Shown one piece after another: positions 54,768 to 64,000 of a stretch of DNA of 64,000 bases. This DNA is from Aquimarina sp. MAR_2010_214 (lineage in GTDB: Bacteria > Bacteroidota > Bacteroidia > Flavobacteriales > Flavobacteriaceae). The notes beneath the pieces are model-generated. The model saw only the letters and a list, made by a program, of their open reading frames with translations. It was not told where the DNA came from and made no database searches. Position 1 is the stretch's first letter. Each line of letters begins with the position of its first letter. Both the position numbers and the translations under genes were made by a program. The stretch is taken from positions 3,472,001 through 3,536,000 of the forward strand of contig NZ_PJMS01000001.1 in assembly GCF_002846555.1 (NCBI RefSeq). The letters are read 5' to 3'.

Positions 54768-55946
54768 TTATACTCTTTCGATTACCATGGCAGATGCACC
54801 ACCACCACCGTTACAGATAGCAGCAGCACCAATTTTGGCGTTATTTTGTTCTAATACATTGATTAGAGTGATCAATATTCGTACTCCAGAACACCCTAGA
54901 GGATGCCCAAGGGAAACGGCACCACCATTTACATTAGTATTAGAATCATTAAGCCCTAGAATTTTTAGATTTGCTAGTCCTACAACAGAGAAAGCCTCAT
55001 TAAATTCAAAGAAATCTATATCATCAAGTGAAATCCCAGCTTTTTCTATAGCCTTAGGTAATGCTTTTGCAGGAGCAGTCGTAAACCACTTTGGTTCCTG
55101 TGCTGCATCAGCATAACTTTTTATTCTTACAAGAGGTGCTAATCCTAGTTCTTTAGCCTTTTCAGCACTCATAACAACAACCGCTCCGGCTCCGTCATTA
55201 ATTGTAGAAGCGTTTGCAGCAGTAACTGTTCCTTCTTTAGAAAAAGCAGCGCGTAAAGCAGGAATTTTTTCCATTTTCACATTTTTATACTCTTCATCTT
55301 CTGTAACCATAACTGGTTCTCCACGTCGTTGAGGCACTGCTACAGGAACTACTTCATTATTAAATTTTCCATCGGCCCAAGCCTTTGCAGAACGCTCATA
55401 AGATTGTATTGCAAAAGTATCTTGATCTTCTCTACTAAAATTATGTTCTGTGGCACAAAGATCTGCACAAACTCCCATTGCATTATGGTCATAGGCATCT
55501 ACTAATCCATCTTTCTGCATACCATCTTCCATTGTCTGAGGCCCAAATTTATGCCCTGCTCTTAGTCGCACATAATGAGGTATTAAGCTCATGTTTTCCA
55601 TTCCTCCGGCAACTACAATGTCTGCATCTCCTAAGGCAATAGTTTGTGCGGCATGCATAACAGCTTTCATACCACTTGCGCATACTTTATTTACTGTAGT
55701 ACAAGGAACTGTATCCTTAATCCCCGCTGCTAATGCAGCTTGCCTAGCTGGAGCTTGTCCATTCCCCGCTTGCACTACATTACCCATGAATACTTCCTGA
55801 ACTAATGAAGGGTCAAGGTTTATTTTATCTAATGCACCTTTAATTGCAGTAGCTCCCAATTGAGTTGCAGGAACAGTAGATAAACTTCCCATAAAACTTC
55901 CTATTGGTGTGCGTACTGCAGATACGATTACTACTTCTTTACTCAT
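54768..55946 (-). CDS. Acetyl-CoA C-acetyltransferase (thiolase)
   Basis: 392 aa, full length for biosynthetic-type thiolases. The nucleophilic cysteine is in NKVCASGMKAV (about residue 88). The histidine is in GGAVSLGHPLGCSG and the second cysteine in CNGGGGASAMVIERV. It condenses two acetyl-CoA to acetoacetyl-CoA or runs in reverse. It stands alone, without fadB- or hbd-type neighbours, so its pathway here (isoprenoid, fatty acid or amino acid degradation) is open. Confidence 0.95.
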   Translation of the reverse strand: MSKEVVIVSAVRTPIGSFMGSLSTVPATQLGATAIKGALDKINLDPSLVQEVFMGNVVQAGNGQAPARQAALAAGIKDTVPCTTVNKVCASGMKAVMHAAQTIALGDADIVVAGGMENMSLIPHYVRLRAGHKFGPQTMEDGMQKDGLVDAYDHNAMGVCADLCATEHNFSREDQDTFAIQSYERSAKAWADGKFNNEVVPVAVPQRRGEPVMVTEDEEYKNVKMEKIPALRAAFSKEGTVTAANASTINDGAGAVVVMSAEKAKELGLAPLVRIKSYADAAQEPKWFTTAPAKALPKAIEKAGISLDDIDFFEFNEAFSVVGLANLKILGLNDSNTNVNGGAVSLGHPLGCSGVRILITLINVLEQNNAKIGAAAICNGGGGASAMVIERV

Positions 55947-56231
55947 TATTTATGTTTTAAAAATGTGTGTATTGATTTTTGCGAATTTAGTGATTTTTAA
56001 AGGATATGCATAGTGAAGTTACTAACAAGAATACAAATGTGGTACTGACTTATTTTTTACTACTTTTGAGTAATTTAAATAATACTGTTGAAAAAATGAA
56101 TATTATTAATGATAATCACCTTTTTTGTGAATTATTATCTGATTGTTTTTAATGAGAGAATGACCAAATGAAGATGTTATATGGAGTATTAAATTTTTAA
56201 TCAGATTAGATTGATTAAAAAAGACAATATC

Positions 56232-58277
56232 ATGAAAAGATTTTTAAATAGATTATATGAAAGACAATCCTCTATCTATAGGATTTTTCTTTTTATATGC
56301 ACTACAGCACTTATTGTATATTTATTTCCTAAAGGAGGAATATTTAAATACGAATTTACCAAAGGGAAACCTTGGCAATATGAAAACCTATATGCCCCTT
56401 TTGATTTTGCAATTGCAAAAACTGAAGCAGAAATTGAGGCAGAGAAAAGACGAATTAATGATGATGTAATTCCATATTTTGAATATGATACTATAATTGC
56501 TAATACTGCTAAAGAATATTATGATACTGCATTTTCTAATTATTTAAAAGTATTAGATCAAAGTGGTAGTAGGGATCAGGCAAAACTTTTTGGTAGAATA
56601 TTGCTAAATGATATATATAGACATGGGGTTTTGCAAGAAAAGTATTCCTATGATGATGATAGGCAAATTTTTTTAAATAAAGGAAACACAGCAGAAGCAA
56701 TAACGTATGGTCAAATTCTAACTTCTAATGTCTTAACCAGAACAATTAATTCTCGTATTGATAAAAGTGAATATACGAAGTTTAAAAGTGATTATGTAGC
56801 CCTGTTTTATGATTTGATAAAGCCTAATGTAAGATTAAATAAAAGATTAACTGAGAGTACTTTAGAAATTGAACTAGAGAAAGTTCTTACTACCAGAGGA
56901 GGAGTGTCTAGAGGGAGTAGAATTATTGCTAAAGGAGAAGTAGTAGAAGGAGATAAACTGCAAATATTAAATTCGTTAAAAGCAGAATATGAATCTCAGG
57001 TTTGGAGCGATAAAAACTTCTATTGGATCGTATTGGGTTATTGTCTATTGGTTTCATTGGCACTTATGATGCTTTTATTGTTTATTAAAAAATATAGAGC
57101 AGATATATATGAAAATAATACTCAGGTAACCTTTATTTTTTTTAATGTTCTTTTTCTTGTGTTAATAACCACATTGGTGGTTAAATATCGATCAGATTAT
57201 ATCTATGTGGTTCCGTTGTGTATTCTTCCTTTGATTCTTAAAGCATTTTTTGATTCGAGATTAGGATTGTTTACCCATGTAATTACAGTATTGATACTGG
57301 GATTTGTTGTTCCCAATAGTTATGAGTATACCTTTTTGCAGATTATAGCAGGAATTGTAACGATATTAACAATTTCAGAATCTTTTAAAAGAGCTAATTT
57401 GTTTATTTCTGTGGGACAGATCACCTTAATTTATATCTTGGCATATATTGCATTTCATGTTATTCATGAAGGAAGTATAAGCAATATCGATTGGATGACA
57501 GTTGGATTGTTTGTGATAAGTGGGTTTGCAACACTTATAGTGCACCCTTTAATCTATGCATATGAAAAGATTTTCGGATTGATTTCTGATGTCTCGTTAT
57601 TAGAACTTAGTGATACAAATTCGGTTTTACTTAAAGAATTATCGAATAAAGCACCTGGAACATTTCATCATTCCCTTAATGTAGCGAATATTGCAGAAGC
57701 AGCTGCCAATGAAATCGGAGCTAATGCAATGCTGGTAAGAGTAGGAGCTTTATATCATGATATTGGTAAAATGGCTAATCCTACTTATTTTACTGAAAAT
57801 CAATTAACTTCGGGTAATGCGCATGATGTATTGTCCCCCAAAGAGAGTGCAAGAATTATTATTAATCATGTAATACGGGGTATAGAGATTGCAAAAAAGA
57901 ATAATTTACCGGATCGTGTCATCGATTTTATCAGAACCCACCATGGAACAAGTACTGTGTATTATTTCTATAGCAAAGAAAAAGAAGCTAATGAAAATGT
58001 GAATATTGAAGATTTTCAATACCCAGGGCCAAGGCCATTTTCTAAAGAAACGGCCATTTTGATGATGAGTGATAGTGTAGAAGCAGCTTCAAAAAGTTTG
58101 AAAAACCCTACAAGTAGTTTGATTGATTCTTTCGTAGAAAAAATAGTAAGTAAACAAATGGAGGATAATCAGTTCTTGAACGCTAATATTACTTTTAAAG
58201 AAATTCAACAAGTTAAAAAAGTCTTTAAACGTAAATTAACCAATATTTACCATCTTAGAATAGAATACCCGGAGTAA
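56232..58277 (+). CDS. 7TM-HD (PgpH-type) phosphohydrolase
   Basis: 681 aa from the ATG at 56232; a TTG at 56211 is less likely. One N-terminal membrane helix is followed by an extracytoplasmic 7TMR-HDED domain (to about residue 265), seven membrane helices (about 270-465) and a cytoplasmic HD domain with HHSLNVANIAEAAA, LYHDIGKM and FIRTHHGTS. This architecture defines PgpH, which degrades cyclic di-AMP in Listeria. It is probably a c-di-AMP phosphodiesterase in this organism, by family only. It has no tightly linked partner. Confidence 0.92.
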   Translation: MKRFLNRLYERQSSIYRIFLFICTTALIVYLFPKGGIFKYEFTKGKPWQYENLYAPFDFAIAKTEAEIEAEKRRINDDVIPYFEYDTIIANTAKEYYDTAFSNYLKVLDQSGSRDQAKLFGRILLNDIYRHGVLQEKYSYDDDRQIFLNKGNTAEAITYGQILTSNVLTRTINSRIDKSEYTKFKSDYVALFYDLIKPNVRLNKRLTESTLEIELEKVLTTRGGVSRGSRIIAKGEVVEGDKLQILNSLKAEYESQVWSDKNFYWIVLGYCLLVSLALMMLLLFIKKYRADIYENNTQVTFIFFNVLFLVLITTLVVKYRSDYIYVVPLCILPLILKAFFDSRLGLFTHVITVLILGFVVPNSYEYTFLQIIAGIVTILTISESFKRANLFISVGQITLIYILAYIAFHVIHEGSISNIDWMTVGLFVISGFATLIVHPLIYAYEKIFGLISDVSLLELSDTNSVLLKELSNKAPGTFHHSLNVANIAEAAANEIGANAMLVRVGALYHDIGKMANPTYFTENQLTSGNAHDVLSPKESARIIINHVIRGIEIAKKNNLPDRVIDFIRTHHGTSTVYYFYSKEKEANENVNIEDFQYPGPRPFSKETAILMMSDSVEAASKSLKNPTSSLIDSFVEKIVSKQMEDNQFLNANITFKEIQQVKKVFKRKLTNIYHLRIEYPE

Positions 58278-58321
58278 TTCTTAACTATAGACATCAATTA
58301 TGATCTAATCTCAATTTTCAA

Positions 58322-58603
58322 TTACTCTACTTTCTTTAAATATTTTCTATCCATCCAAAAGGTTCCGAAAGGAATAATAGAGCAAGCTAAAACAATCATA
58401 AGTGTTTTGATGTTCCATTGTTTTTCTGGTTTCACAAGAAATGCAAATACAATATAAATTAGGAAAAGAAACCCATGAGCCATTCCTATTATTTGATTAG
58501 GTTCTGGAGATTCGAAAATATATTTTAAAGGCATGGTTACAAAGAGGATAAGTAAGTAAGAAATACCCTCAAGATAGCTGATTAGTCTGAAACTGGTAAT
58601 CAT
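58322..58603 (-). CDS. DUF3817 small membrane protein
   Basis: 93 aa with three hydrophobic helices. SYLEGISYLLILFVTMPLKY and IGMAHGFLFLIYIVFAFL are typical of DUF3817. Function is unknown. It lies 20 bp after the mechanosensitive channel gene on the same strand, probably one transcript. Confidence 0.88.
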   Translation of the reverse strand: MITSFRLISYLEGISYLLILFVTMPLKYIFESPEPNQIIGMAHGFLFLIYIVFAFLVKPEKQWNIKTLMIVLACSIIPFGTFWMDRKYLKKVE

Positions 58604-58623
58604 AAAATTATATTGATATTAAG

Positions 58624-59862
58624 TTATTTTTCTGAAGTATAATTTAGCTCGAATACCTCTAGATTAAAATACGGTATAGCAGATAATAAATGGTCAAAAA
58701 TATCGGCCATTATTTGTTCATAGTTTTTCCAAATTTTATTATTACTAAAGGCATATATTTCTAAAGGTGTTCCTTGAGCAGAAGGCGGTAATTGACGACT
58801 CATAATTGTCATTTCTTTATTGATAAACGGATGGTTTTCTAAATATAATTCTACATACATTCTAAAAACTCCCATATTAGTTAGGTTTCTTCCATTCATC
58901 AATACACTTTTGTCAATCTTGGATTTCTGATTATAAGAGTCTATATCTTGTTGTGTGGTGGTAAGGTAAGATTCAATAAGCTCAATTTTTTTTAATTTAT
59001 CGAGATCACCTTCAGATAAAAAGGAAATGCTGGATGTTTTGATTAACAGTGCTCTTTTAATTCTTCTTCCGCCCGAGTTCATCATACCACGCCAATTTTT
59101 AAATGACTGCGATGTAAGATAATATGTTGGGATCGTAGTGATGGTTTTGTCAAAATTTTGAACTTTTACTGATGATAGATTAATCTCGATGACATCGCCA
59201 TCGGCCCCATATTTTTGCATAGTGATCCAATCTCCAATTCTAACGGTATCATTTACTGCTACTTGTATGCTTGCAACAAAACCCAGAATGGTATCTTTAA
59301 AAATTAGAAGAATAACGGCAGACATTGCTCCAAGAGCTGTTAAGAATGTCCATATCGACTTTCCTGTCATCAATGAAAACACTAGAATAGCTCCTATAAA
59401 CCATACAAATATCATAAACACCTGTACATAACTATCGATAGGTTTATCTTTAAAAGAATCTAAAGACTTTAAAAAATCTCTAAAAGTTCTAAGAATACTT
59501 CTTAATACCCATATTATTAGTACGATAACCATAACATTAAACAGGGTTTCCAGATATTTTTCTGCTGTAGGAAAAGCAATAAATAACATAGGAACAATCC
59601 ATATTGTTAGGGATAATGGTACTATATGTGCCAGATAATCAAAGGTTTTATTTTTGACTAGATAATCGTCGAAGGTATTTTTAGATTTTGAGGCATAGCT
59701 TTTAAAGATGGCTACAATAACTTTTTTCATTACAAAATCTAATAGAAAAAGAACAACTACCAGGATACATATCCCTATAAGAAGGTTTAAGTATTCTGCT
59801 GTATTTTCTGAAATACCTTTTGAAACAAGAAGGTTATAGAAGTAACGGGTTAAATCTTTCAT
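58624..59862 (-). CDS. MscS-family mechanosensitive ion channel (YbdG-like)
   Basis: 412 aa. About five membrane helices (residues 22-200) are followed by the MscS beta domain (VNDTVRIGDWITMQKYGADGDVIEINLSSVKV) and a C-terminal cytoplasmic part. The arrangement and the sequence around NWRGMMNSGGRRIKRALLI match the larger YbdG-like channels. It would release solutes on osmotic downshock. A TAnnTTTG match on the minus strand (59894-59887) lies 25 bp before the start. Confidence 0.9.
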   Translation of the reverse strand: MKDLTRYFYNLLVSKGISENTAEYLNLLIGICILVVVLFLLDFVMKKVIVAIFKSYASKSKNTFDDYLVKNKTFDYLAHIVPLSLTIWIVPMLFIAFPTAEKYLETLFNVMVIVLIIWVLRSILRTFRDFLKSLDSFKDKPIDSYVQVFMIFVWFIGAILVFSLMTGKSIWTFLTALGAMSAVILLIFKDTILGFVASIQVAVNDTVRIGDWITMQKYGADGDVIEINLSSVKVQNFDKTITTIPTYYLTSQSFKNWRGMMNSGGRRIKRALLIKTSSISFLSEGDLDKLKKIELIESYLTTTQQDIDSYNQKSKIDKSVLMNGRNLTNMGVFRMYVELYLENHPFINKEMTIMSRQLPPSAQGTPLEIYAFSNNKIWKNYEQIMADIFDHLLSAIPYFNLEVFELNYTSEK

Positions 59863-59997
59863 GACTGTCTGGTACTAAAATTCATGCAAAAATAGGATTC
59901 TAGCTTTTTATAAAGTAAATAAAATGAAAGATTTTATTTTTTTAAAAGATATTGGAAGAGGTAAGGAGATCTGAAAAATTTATTTTCCTGCCATTTA

Positions 59998-60051
59998 GAG
60001 CAGCGTCGAAAGACAATCATCTTTTATTATTGGTATTTTTTGACGCTGCTC
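59998..60051. repeat. Intergenic inverted repeat, REP-like
   Basis: GAGCAGCGTC (59998-60007) and its complement GACGCTGCTC (60042-60051) flank a 34-bp spacer, and partial pairing extends inward (GAAA with TTTT). Read on the minus strand, TGTCATGTTGAGCAGCGTCAAAA resembles the TGTCATGTTGAGC...GTCGAAA intergenic repeats common in Bacteroidetes. It lies in the 251-bp gap between the channel gene start and the end of the receptor gene. Confidence 0.6.
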
Positions 60052-60113
60052 AACATGACAGAATGAATGTTTCTTAAACAATCTGTTTTAATATAATTTA
60101 ATCTATGTTGTTA

Positions 60114-63083
60114 CTATAGTTTATAATTTAAAGATAGATTAAACATAGTTCCTAATTGACTAAAATGAAAACCATCATAAGTCATCTGTGAATATCTTTG
60201 ATTAAAAGTGATTAGGTTGGAAGCTGTTTTTAATTCTGCCGGATCATTCATCATTGCATCACCCGCGGCGTTAAGAGATTTAAACTCCCATTCTGGTAAA
60301 ACATTTAATAGGTTATTAACATTTACGGCAACAGTAAATTTGTCTGTTGCATTAAAATTAATACCTAAATCTGTAACAATTTTAGGGATGAACTCGGTTT
60401 TTAAATTAGGACTTAAGCCCTGTTGTCTAAATTCTGTTTTTCCGAAATATGTATTATTTATAGAAAAACCAAATTTACCAATATCATAACTAGTTCCCAA
60501 AATCCATTTGGTTTTAGGTCTAGAAGTAAAGAATAAGGCTTCCTGAGTAAGGTTAACTACAGATTGTCCAGCACTAGCAACAATTGCTGGGTTTTTAACA
60601 TCCCCATCTCTTTCGTTTTCTATTGTATAATTACCAGATAAACTAAATCCAAGGGAGCCACCAGCTAGATTTATATTTTTATAATTTGCAACAACATCTA
60701 TACCAGAAGTTCTGGTATCGAGTGCATTAACAAAAAAACTTAGGTCATTTAAGTTATTGTCATTTAGTAATTGATCAAGGTTTGTATTACCAATACTATT
60801 ACCAACAGCATCGGTAGCAGTTTTTCCAATTTCGGTACTTAGTACAATCCTGTCTTCAACCTGAATATTATAATAATCAATAGTAAAGTTTATATTACTA
60901 TTAATCTTAGCACCAATACCAACAGTGATATTTGTGGATTCTTCTGCATCTAATTGTGGAATATCTAATAATTTTGCTTGCGGAGAAACATTATTTATTA
61001 ATCCACCAACTTGAATCCCTGCTCCCGGAACAAAACTATACTGCGCTTTTTGAGTATAAATTTGATGAAGTGTTGGTGCTCTAAATCCTGTAGAAATTGA
61101 GGCTCTTAGAGTTAATTTATCGTCTAAAAATTTGTAGCGCGAACTTAGTTTCCACACAAAAGCGTCACCAAAATCACTATAATCTTCTAATCTAACCGTA
61201 CCGTTAACTAGAAAATCTTCGGTAATATCATATGCTATATCCAAATATCCACCAAAATTATAACGATTAAAAGTTCCAGAATTTTCAGGACTATTCCCAG
61301 CAAAAGAATCGGCACCACCGCCATCATATGAAGCGAGATCTCCTTCAATAATTTCAAAGGTTTCTGTTCTAAATTCTGTTCCAAAACCAATGCTGATTTT
61401 ATCAGTAACTAATTTTGCAATATCAATATTTCCTACACTATGTCTAAATCCAGTTCCTCCTGGATCAAACGATATAGGGCTATTTTCTCTATACAATTCA
61501 GAACCTTGTGTAAGTTCACCAGGATCTACAGAACCATTGTTATTTGTATCAATCCATGTAGAGGGAGAATAAACAGTATTGCGATTGTGCGAATTATTTA
61601 CTTTATAGGTTTGTGTGTTTCCTCCAGTAGTGTAACTTAGATCATAATTCCAACCATTTCTTTTCGTTTTAAAACCAATGGTAGCATTATAATCATTAAG
61701 ATCTCCTTCAAAAGTAGGTACATATCCAACATACTGACCATTTGGACCATCAGGAAAAAAATCAGCTAAATAAGGAAAATCGGCTTCCGTTCTCCAATAT
61801 GGAGTTCTGTAATTAGCGAAGCTATTTATTTTCTTATATACATAGGCAGCATTTAAGTAGATCTGCGTATTTTTATTTATATCATATCCACCATTTACCA
61901 AAAATTTAGCTGCTGCTGTTTCTGGTGACCCATTGATATTTCCTGCATCAGGTTTGAGGGCCAAAAATTGATCAACATCTGCTCTTCCCTGTGTATTAGA
62001 AGCATTGATTTCTGCAAGTCTGGTAGTATGATTAGCAGTACCCACATAGTTATCGATAAATTCTTGCTGAGCTTGTTCTGCTGTAAGACCTGTTAGAGTA
62101 GCTCCTCCGTTTAAAGCTTGCCCTCCAGCATCTAAATAACTACTATAGCTATCAGGATTTGTGAAAACGAAATCATCAAATTCTCCTTGTCCATCTACAG
62201 TTCCTGGTCTATTGGCTAGGCTTACTTTAGAGAAATCTACAGTATAGTTAAAGAACCCTTTGTCTTCTCCAATAGAACTACCATTGTTTAAGCTAATTCC
62301 TATCGTTTCTCCGTCTCCTTCAGATGTAATTCCTGACCTAATAGTTACAGAACCTTCTTCGGGATTATCTTTTAGAATAATGTTCATTACACCGGCAATG
62401 GCATCAGATCCATATTGTGCTGATGCACCATCTCTTAATATTTCTACACGTTTTATGGCATCTGTTGGTATTGCAGAAATATCAGAACCAGTTTCACCTC
62501 TTCCAGGAGAAGTTTGAGTGTACAATAAAGCACTTAGATTTTTCCGTTTTCCGTTAATAAGAATTAAGGTTCTACTAGGCCCCATATTTCTAATCTCATA
62601 AGGGTCTAATAATGAGGTTGCATCATTAACTGGTGTTTGAACAGTATTAAATGATGGTATTTTATATTGTAATGCTTTATCAAATGTAATTTGACCTGTA
62701 GAAGTTAATTCTTTTGCAGGCAATACATCAACAGGGAGCGAAGAAGTAGTATTACTTCTAGGTAGTGCTCTAGATCCTACTAAAATGATCTCTTCAAGTT
62801 CTGCTCCGGCACTTAAGGAAATATTAATGGTAGTTTGAGAATTTACAGAGACTTCTTTAGAATTAAAACCTATATAACTAAAGACCAGAATACCTTCTGG
62901 ATTGACTTCGATACTATATTTACCATCAAAATCTGTAGTAGAACCATTGCTGGTTCCTTTTTCAATAATATTTACTCCGGGTAAAGGAGAACCATCTGCA
63001 TCTGAGACGACTCCTGTTACTGTCTGTTGCGAAAAGCACAGACTTGTGGATAGTGCGATTAAAATAAATGCGAGTTTTTTCAT
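60114..63083 (-). CDS. TonB-dependent receptor with carboxypeptidase-regulatory-like domain
   Basis: 989 aa. A signal peptide (ending SLCFSQ) is followed by a carboxypeptidase D regulatory-like domain (VTGVVSDADGSPLPGVNII, about residues 20-95), a plug (EEIILVGSRALPRS, ALQYKIPSFNTVQTP, RVEILRDGASAQYGSDAIAGVMNII) and a large barrel ending LSLNYKL. It is of the TonB-receptor type found in Proteobacteria and Bacteroidetes rather than a canonical SusC, since no SusD gene is adjacent. The substrate is unknown. A second receptor gene lies directly upstream on the same strand. Confidence 0.93.
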   Translation of the reverse strand: MKKLAFILIALSTSLCFSQQTVTGVVSDADGSPLPGVNIIEKGTSNGSTTDFDGKYSIEVNPEGILVFSYIGFNSKEVSVNSQTTINISLSAGAELEEIILVGSRALPRSNTTSSLPVDVLPAKELTSTGQITFDKALQYKIPSFNTVQTPVNDATSLLDPYEIRNMGPSRTLILINGKRKNLSALLYTQTSPGRGETGSDISAIPTDAIKRVEILRDGASAQYGSDAIAGVMNIILKDNPEEGSVTIRSGITSEGDGETIGISLNNGSSIGEDKGFFNYTVDFSKVSLANRPGTVDGQGEFDDFVFTNPDSYSSYLDAGGQALNGGATLTGLTAEQAQQEFIDNYVGTANHTTRLAEINASNTQGRADVDQFLALKPDAGNINGSPETAAAKFLVNGGYDINKNTQIYLNAAYVYKKINSFANYRTPYWRTEADFPYLADFFPDGPNGQYVGYVPTFEGDLNDYNATIGFKTKRNGWNYDLSYTTGGNTQTYKVNNSHNRNTVYSPSTWIDTNNNGSVDPGELTQGSELYRENSPISFDPGGTGFRHSVGNIDIAKLVTDKISIGFGTEFRTETFEIIEGDLASYDGGGADSFAGNSPENSGTFNRYNFGGYLDIAYDITEDFLVNGTVRLEDYSDFGDAFVWKLSSRYKFLDDKLTLRASISTGFRAPTLHQIYTQKAQYSFVPGAGIQVGGLINNVSPQAKLLDIPQLDAEESTNITVGIGAKINSNINFTIDYYNIQVEDRIVLSTEIGKTATDAVGNSIGNTNLDQLLNDNNLNDLSFFVNALDTRTSGIDVVANYKNINLAGGSLGFSLSGNYTIENERDGDVKNPAIVASAGQSVVNLTQEALFFTSRPKTKWILGTSYDIGKFGFSINNTYFGKTEFRQQGLSPNLKTEFIPKIVTDLGINFNATDKFTVAVNVNNLLNVLPEWEFKSLNAAGDAMMNDPAELKTASNLITFNQRYSQMTYDGFHFSQLGTMFNLSLNYKL

Positions 63084-63480
63084 GTAATAATTTGTGTTTA
63101 AATAGTTGTTGATTTAAGATGATTGTTGGTTAAATATATTTAAAAATGATAGTATTTAACATAAAGTATTATGAATTTTTTAAAATATATGTGAAAAAAT
63201 CATAAAAAATTATGTTTTTTGTTTTGAAAATATTGTGAATTTGTATTTACAATATTTAACAAATAGGAGTTGTGTTATAAGGCTAGTATCTAAGTTTTAC
63301 TACTATATCTAAGATGTCAAAACGATGAACTAATCTAGGGAAATATCACAAAATTGTCAGAAAGAAGATGAGTACTATAATGGGTTTAAGTAAGCTTTAC
63401 TTTTTATGCTCCAATGTGAAATAATAGTAAGTAGGAATTGAAAAAGATATTTCTTATTTCTGAATGTTCAAAAAAATAAA
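63084..63480. other. AT-rich gap between two TonB receptor genes
   Basis: No gene is seen. The 397-bp stretch must carry the promoter of the receptor gene that starts at 63083; no exact TAnnTTTG with matching TTG was identified. The terminator of the upstream receptor gene marks its right end. Confidence 0.5.
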
Positions 63481-63508
63481 AAGACCGTCTAAAAACTTAG
63501 ACGGTCTT
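63481..63508 (-). terminator. Terminator after the partial TonB receptor gene
   Basis: AAGACCGTCTAA / TTAGACGGTCTT, a perfect 12-bp stem with a 4-nt loop, followed on the minus strand by a T-rich run. It lies 24 bp after the receptor stop codon. Confidence 0.9.
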
Positions 63509-63531
63509 ACAAAATATGTTTTTAATGTTTT

Positions 63532-64000
63532 TTAGAAATTAAAATCTAATCTAGCATAGTAATAAGCTCCACCAAATCCCATTTGAACAGCATCCCAGTA
63601 TCCACCAGCTTCTGTTTCTCCATCATTCTGTTGATCGGGATATTCATTAAAAATATTGTTTCCTCCAATGGTAAACTTTAGGTTATCAGTTAGCCTGTAT
63701 CCTGCATTTAGGTCTGCAGTAATTTTAGCACCATATACATCTTCTGCGTCCGTAAAATCGATAAGAACAATCTCACTAAAGTGTGTTAAACCAACCCCAG
63801 CATTAAACTTGTTTTTGCTGTAATTGGCATTGAAAGCAAATTTGCTTTCTGGAGCAGAAGCTAATAAAAAGGCTTTTTCTCTTTCTCCAAAAAAGGTGGC
63901 TTCATCTAAGCTCCCATTGTTTACATCCTCAATAGTCATATTGTTGATGTTTCCTGCTAGTGTTGCTGATACATCACCAAAGTCAAAGTTTCCTTTCCAA
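63532..64000 (-). CDS. TonB-dependent receptor, C-terminal part (cut by window end)
   Basis: 156 codons are visible and the frame stays open to base 64000, so the N-terminal part lies beyond the window. The sequence is a beta-barrel C-terminus: TLAGNINNM, KFAFNANYSKNKFNAGVGLTHFS, AGYRLTDNLKFTIGGNNIFNEYPDQ, and the terminal strand YYYARLDFNF. The pattern (outer-strand NNIFNEYPD motif, final Phe) is typical of TonB-dependent receptors. It is in tandem with the receptor gene at 60114, and the terminator between them makes separate transcripts likely. Confidence 0.9.
   Translation of the reverse strand, partial: WKGNFDFGDVSATLAGNINNMTIEDVNNGSLDEATFFGEREKAFLLASAPESKFAFNANYSKNKFNAGVGLTHFSEIVLIDFTDAEDVYGAKITADLNAGYRLTDNLKFTIGGNNIFNEYPDQQNDGETEAGGYWDAVQMGFGGAYYYARLDFNF

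Noticed and set aside
55947..56231. FNR-type box near ATGATAATCACC before the PgpH-type gene
   Set aside because: The half-sites overlap (TGAT-AATC) and do not have the 4-bp spacer, and there is no -7 element at the expected distance.
1..64000. tRNA, rRNA, CRISPR array, insertion sequence or prophage
   Set aside because: Looked for on both strands; no cloverleaf with CCA-type ends, no regularly spaced direct repeats with unique spacers, and no transposase, integrase or phage structural gene was seen.

Overview
The window reads as chromosomal DNA of a marine-type Bacteroidota, most likely a member of the Flavobacteriaceae (an Aquimarina-like genome would fit, but the genus is inference). The signs are high AT content, Bacteroidetes-type promoters (TTG, about 19 bp, TAnnTTTG), few Shine-Dalgarno sequences, SusC-like and other TonB-dependent receptors, type IX secretion (T9SS) C-terminal sorting domains, the PHP-type capsule phosphatase, LytTR/LytS regulation and the norCB/nirS gene types. 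I see no rRNA, tRNA, CRISPR array, insertion sequence, phage or plasmid replication gene.

Layout. 1-5.6 kb: end of a capsule/exopolysaccharide locus (partial CapD/PglF-type dehydratase, Wza-like exporter lipoprotein, Wzc-like tyrosine kinase, and a convergent CpsB-type phosphatase). 5.8-8.7 kb: an ECF sigma factor operon with a membrane anti-sigma-like protein and two repeat-rich exported proteins (DUF4097-like and head-GIN). 8.9-13.9 kb: lon, a lone MreB paralogue, cmk and a small exported protein. 14-17.8 kb: a T9SS-secreted reprolysin-like metallopeptidase and a LysM protein. 17.9-29.2 kb: housekeeping and accessory genes (truA-like, MOSC, aldose epimerase-like, a lipoprotein, recQ, NmrA-like, a Crp/Fnr regulator, a methyltransferase, cysM and cysE).

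29.4-43 kb is the most coherent accessory region: a denitrification cluster norC-norB-nirS-TonB receptor-norQ-norD-DUF438/PAS protein-lipoprotein-norE-norF, followed by a divergent pair, an ADP-forming acyl-CoA synthetase and a CBS-domain protein. NirS would make NO from nitrite, NorCB would reduce it to N2O, and NorQ/NorD/NorE/NorF would mature or support the reductase. The three promoters that start norC, the acyl-CoA synthetase and the CBS gene each carry an FNR-type palindrome (TGAY-N4-ATCA), and in all three its centre lies exactly 29.5 bp from a TAnnTTTR -7 element. This suggests one regulon joining NO/low-oxygen respiration to substrate-level ATP synthesis. No heme d1 biosynthesis gene is present here.

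43-64 kb: a DUF2461 protein, a LytS/LytTR two-component pair, an NHL-type T9SS protein, a second reprolysin-like metallopeptidase, two paralogous SDR oxidoreductases plus the decayed remnant of a third copy, a TetR regulator whose likely operator is shared with one SDR, a GNAT acetyltransferase, a C40 peptidase, a thiolase, a PgpH-type HD phosphohydrolase, a DUF3817 protein, a MscS-type channel, and two tandem TonB-dependent receptors, the last cut by the window end.
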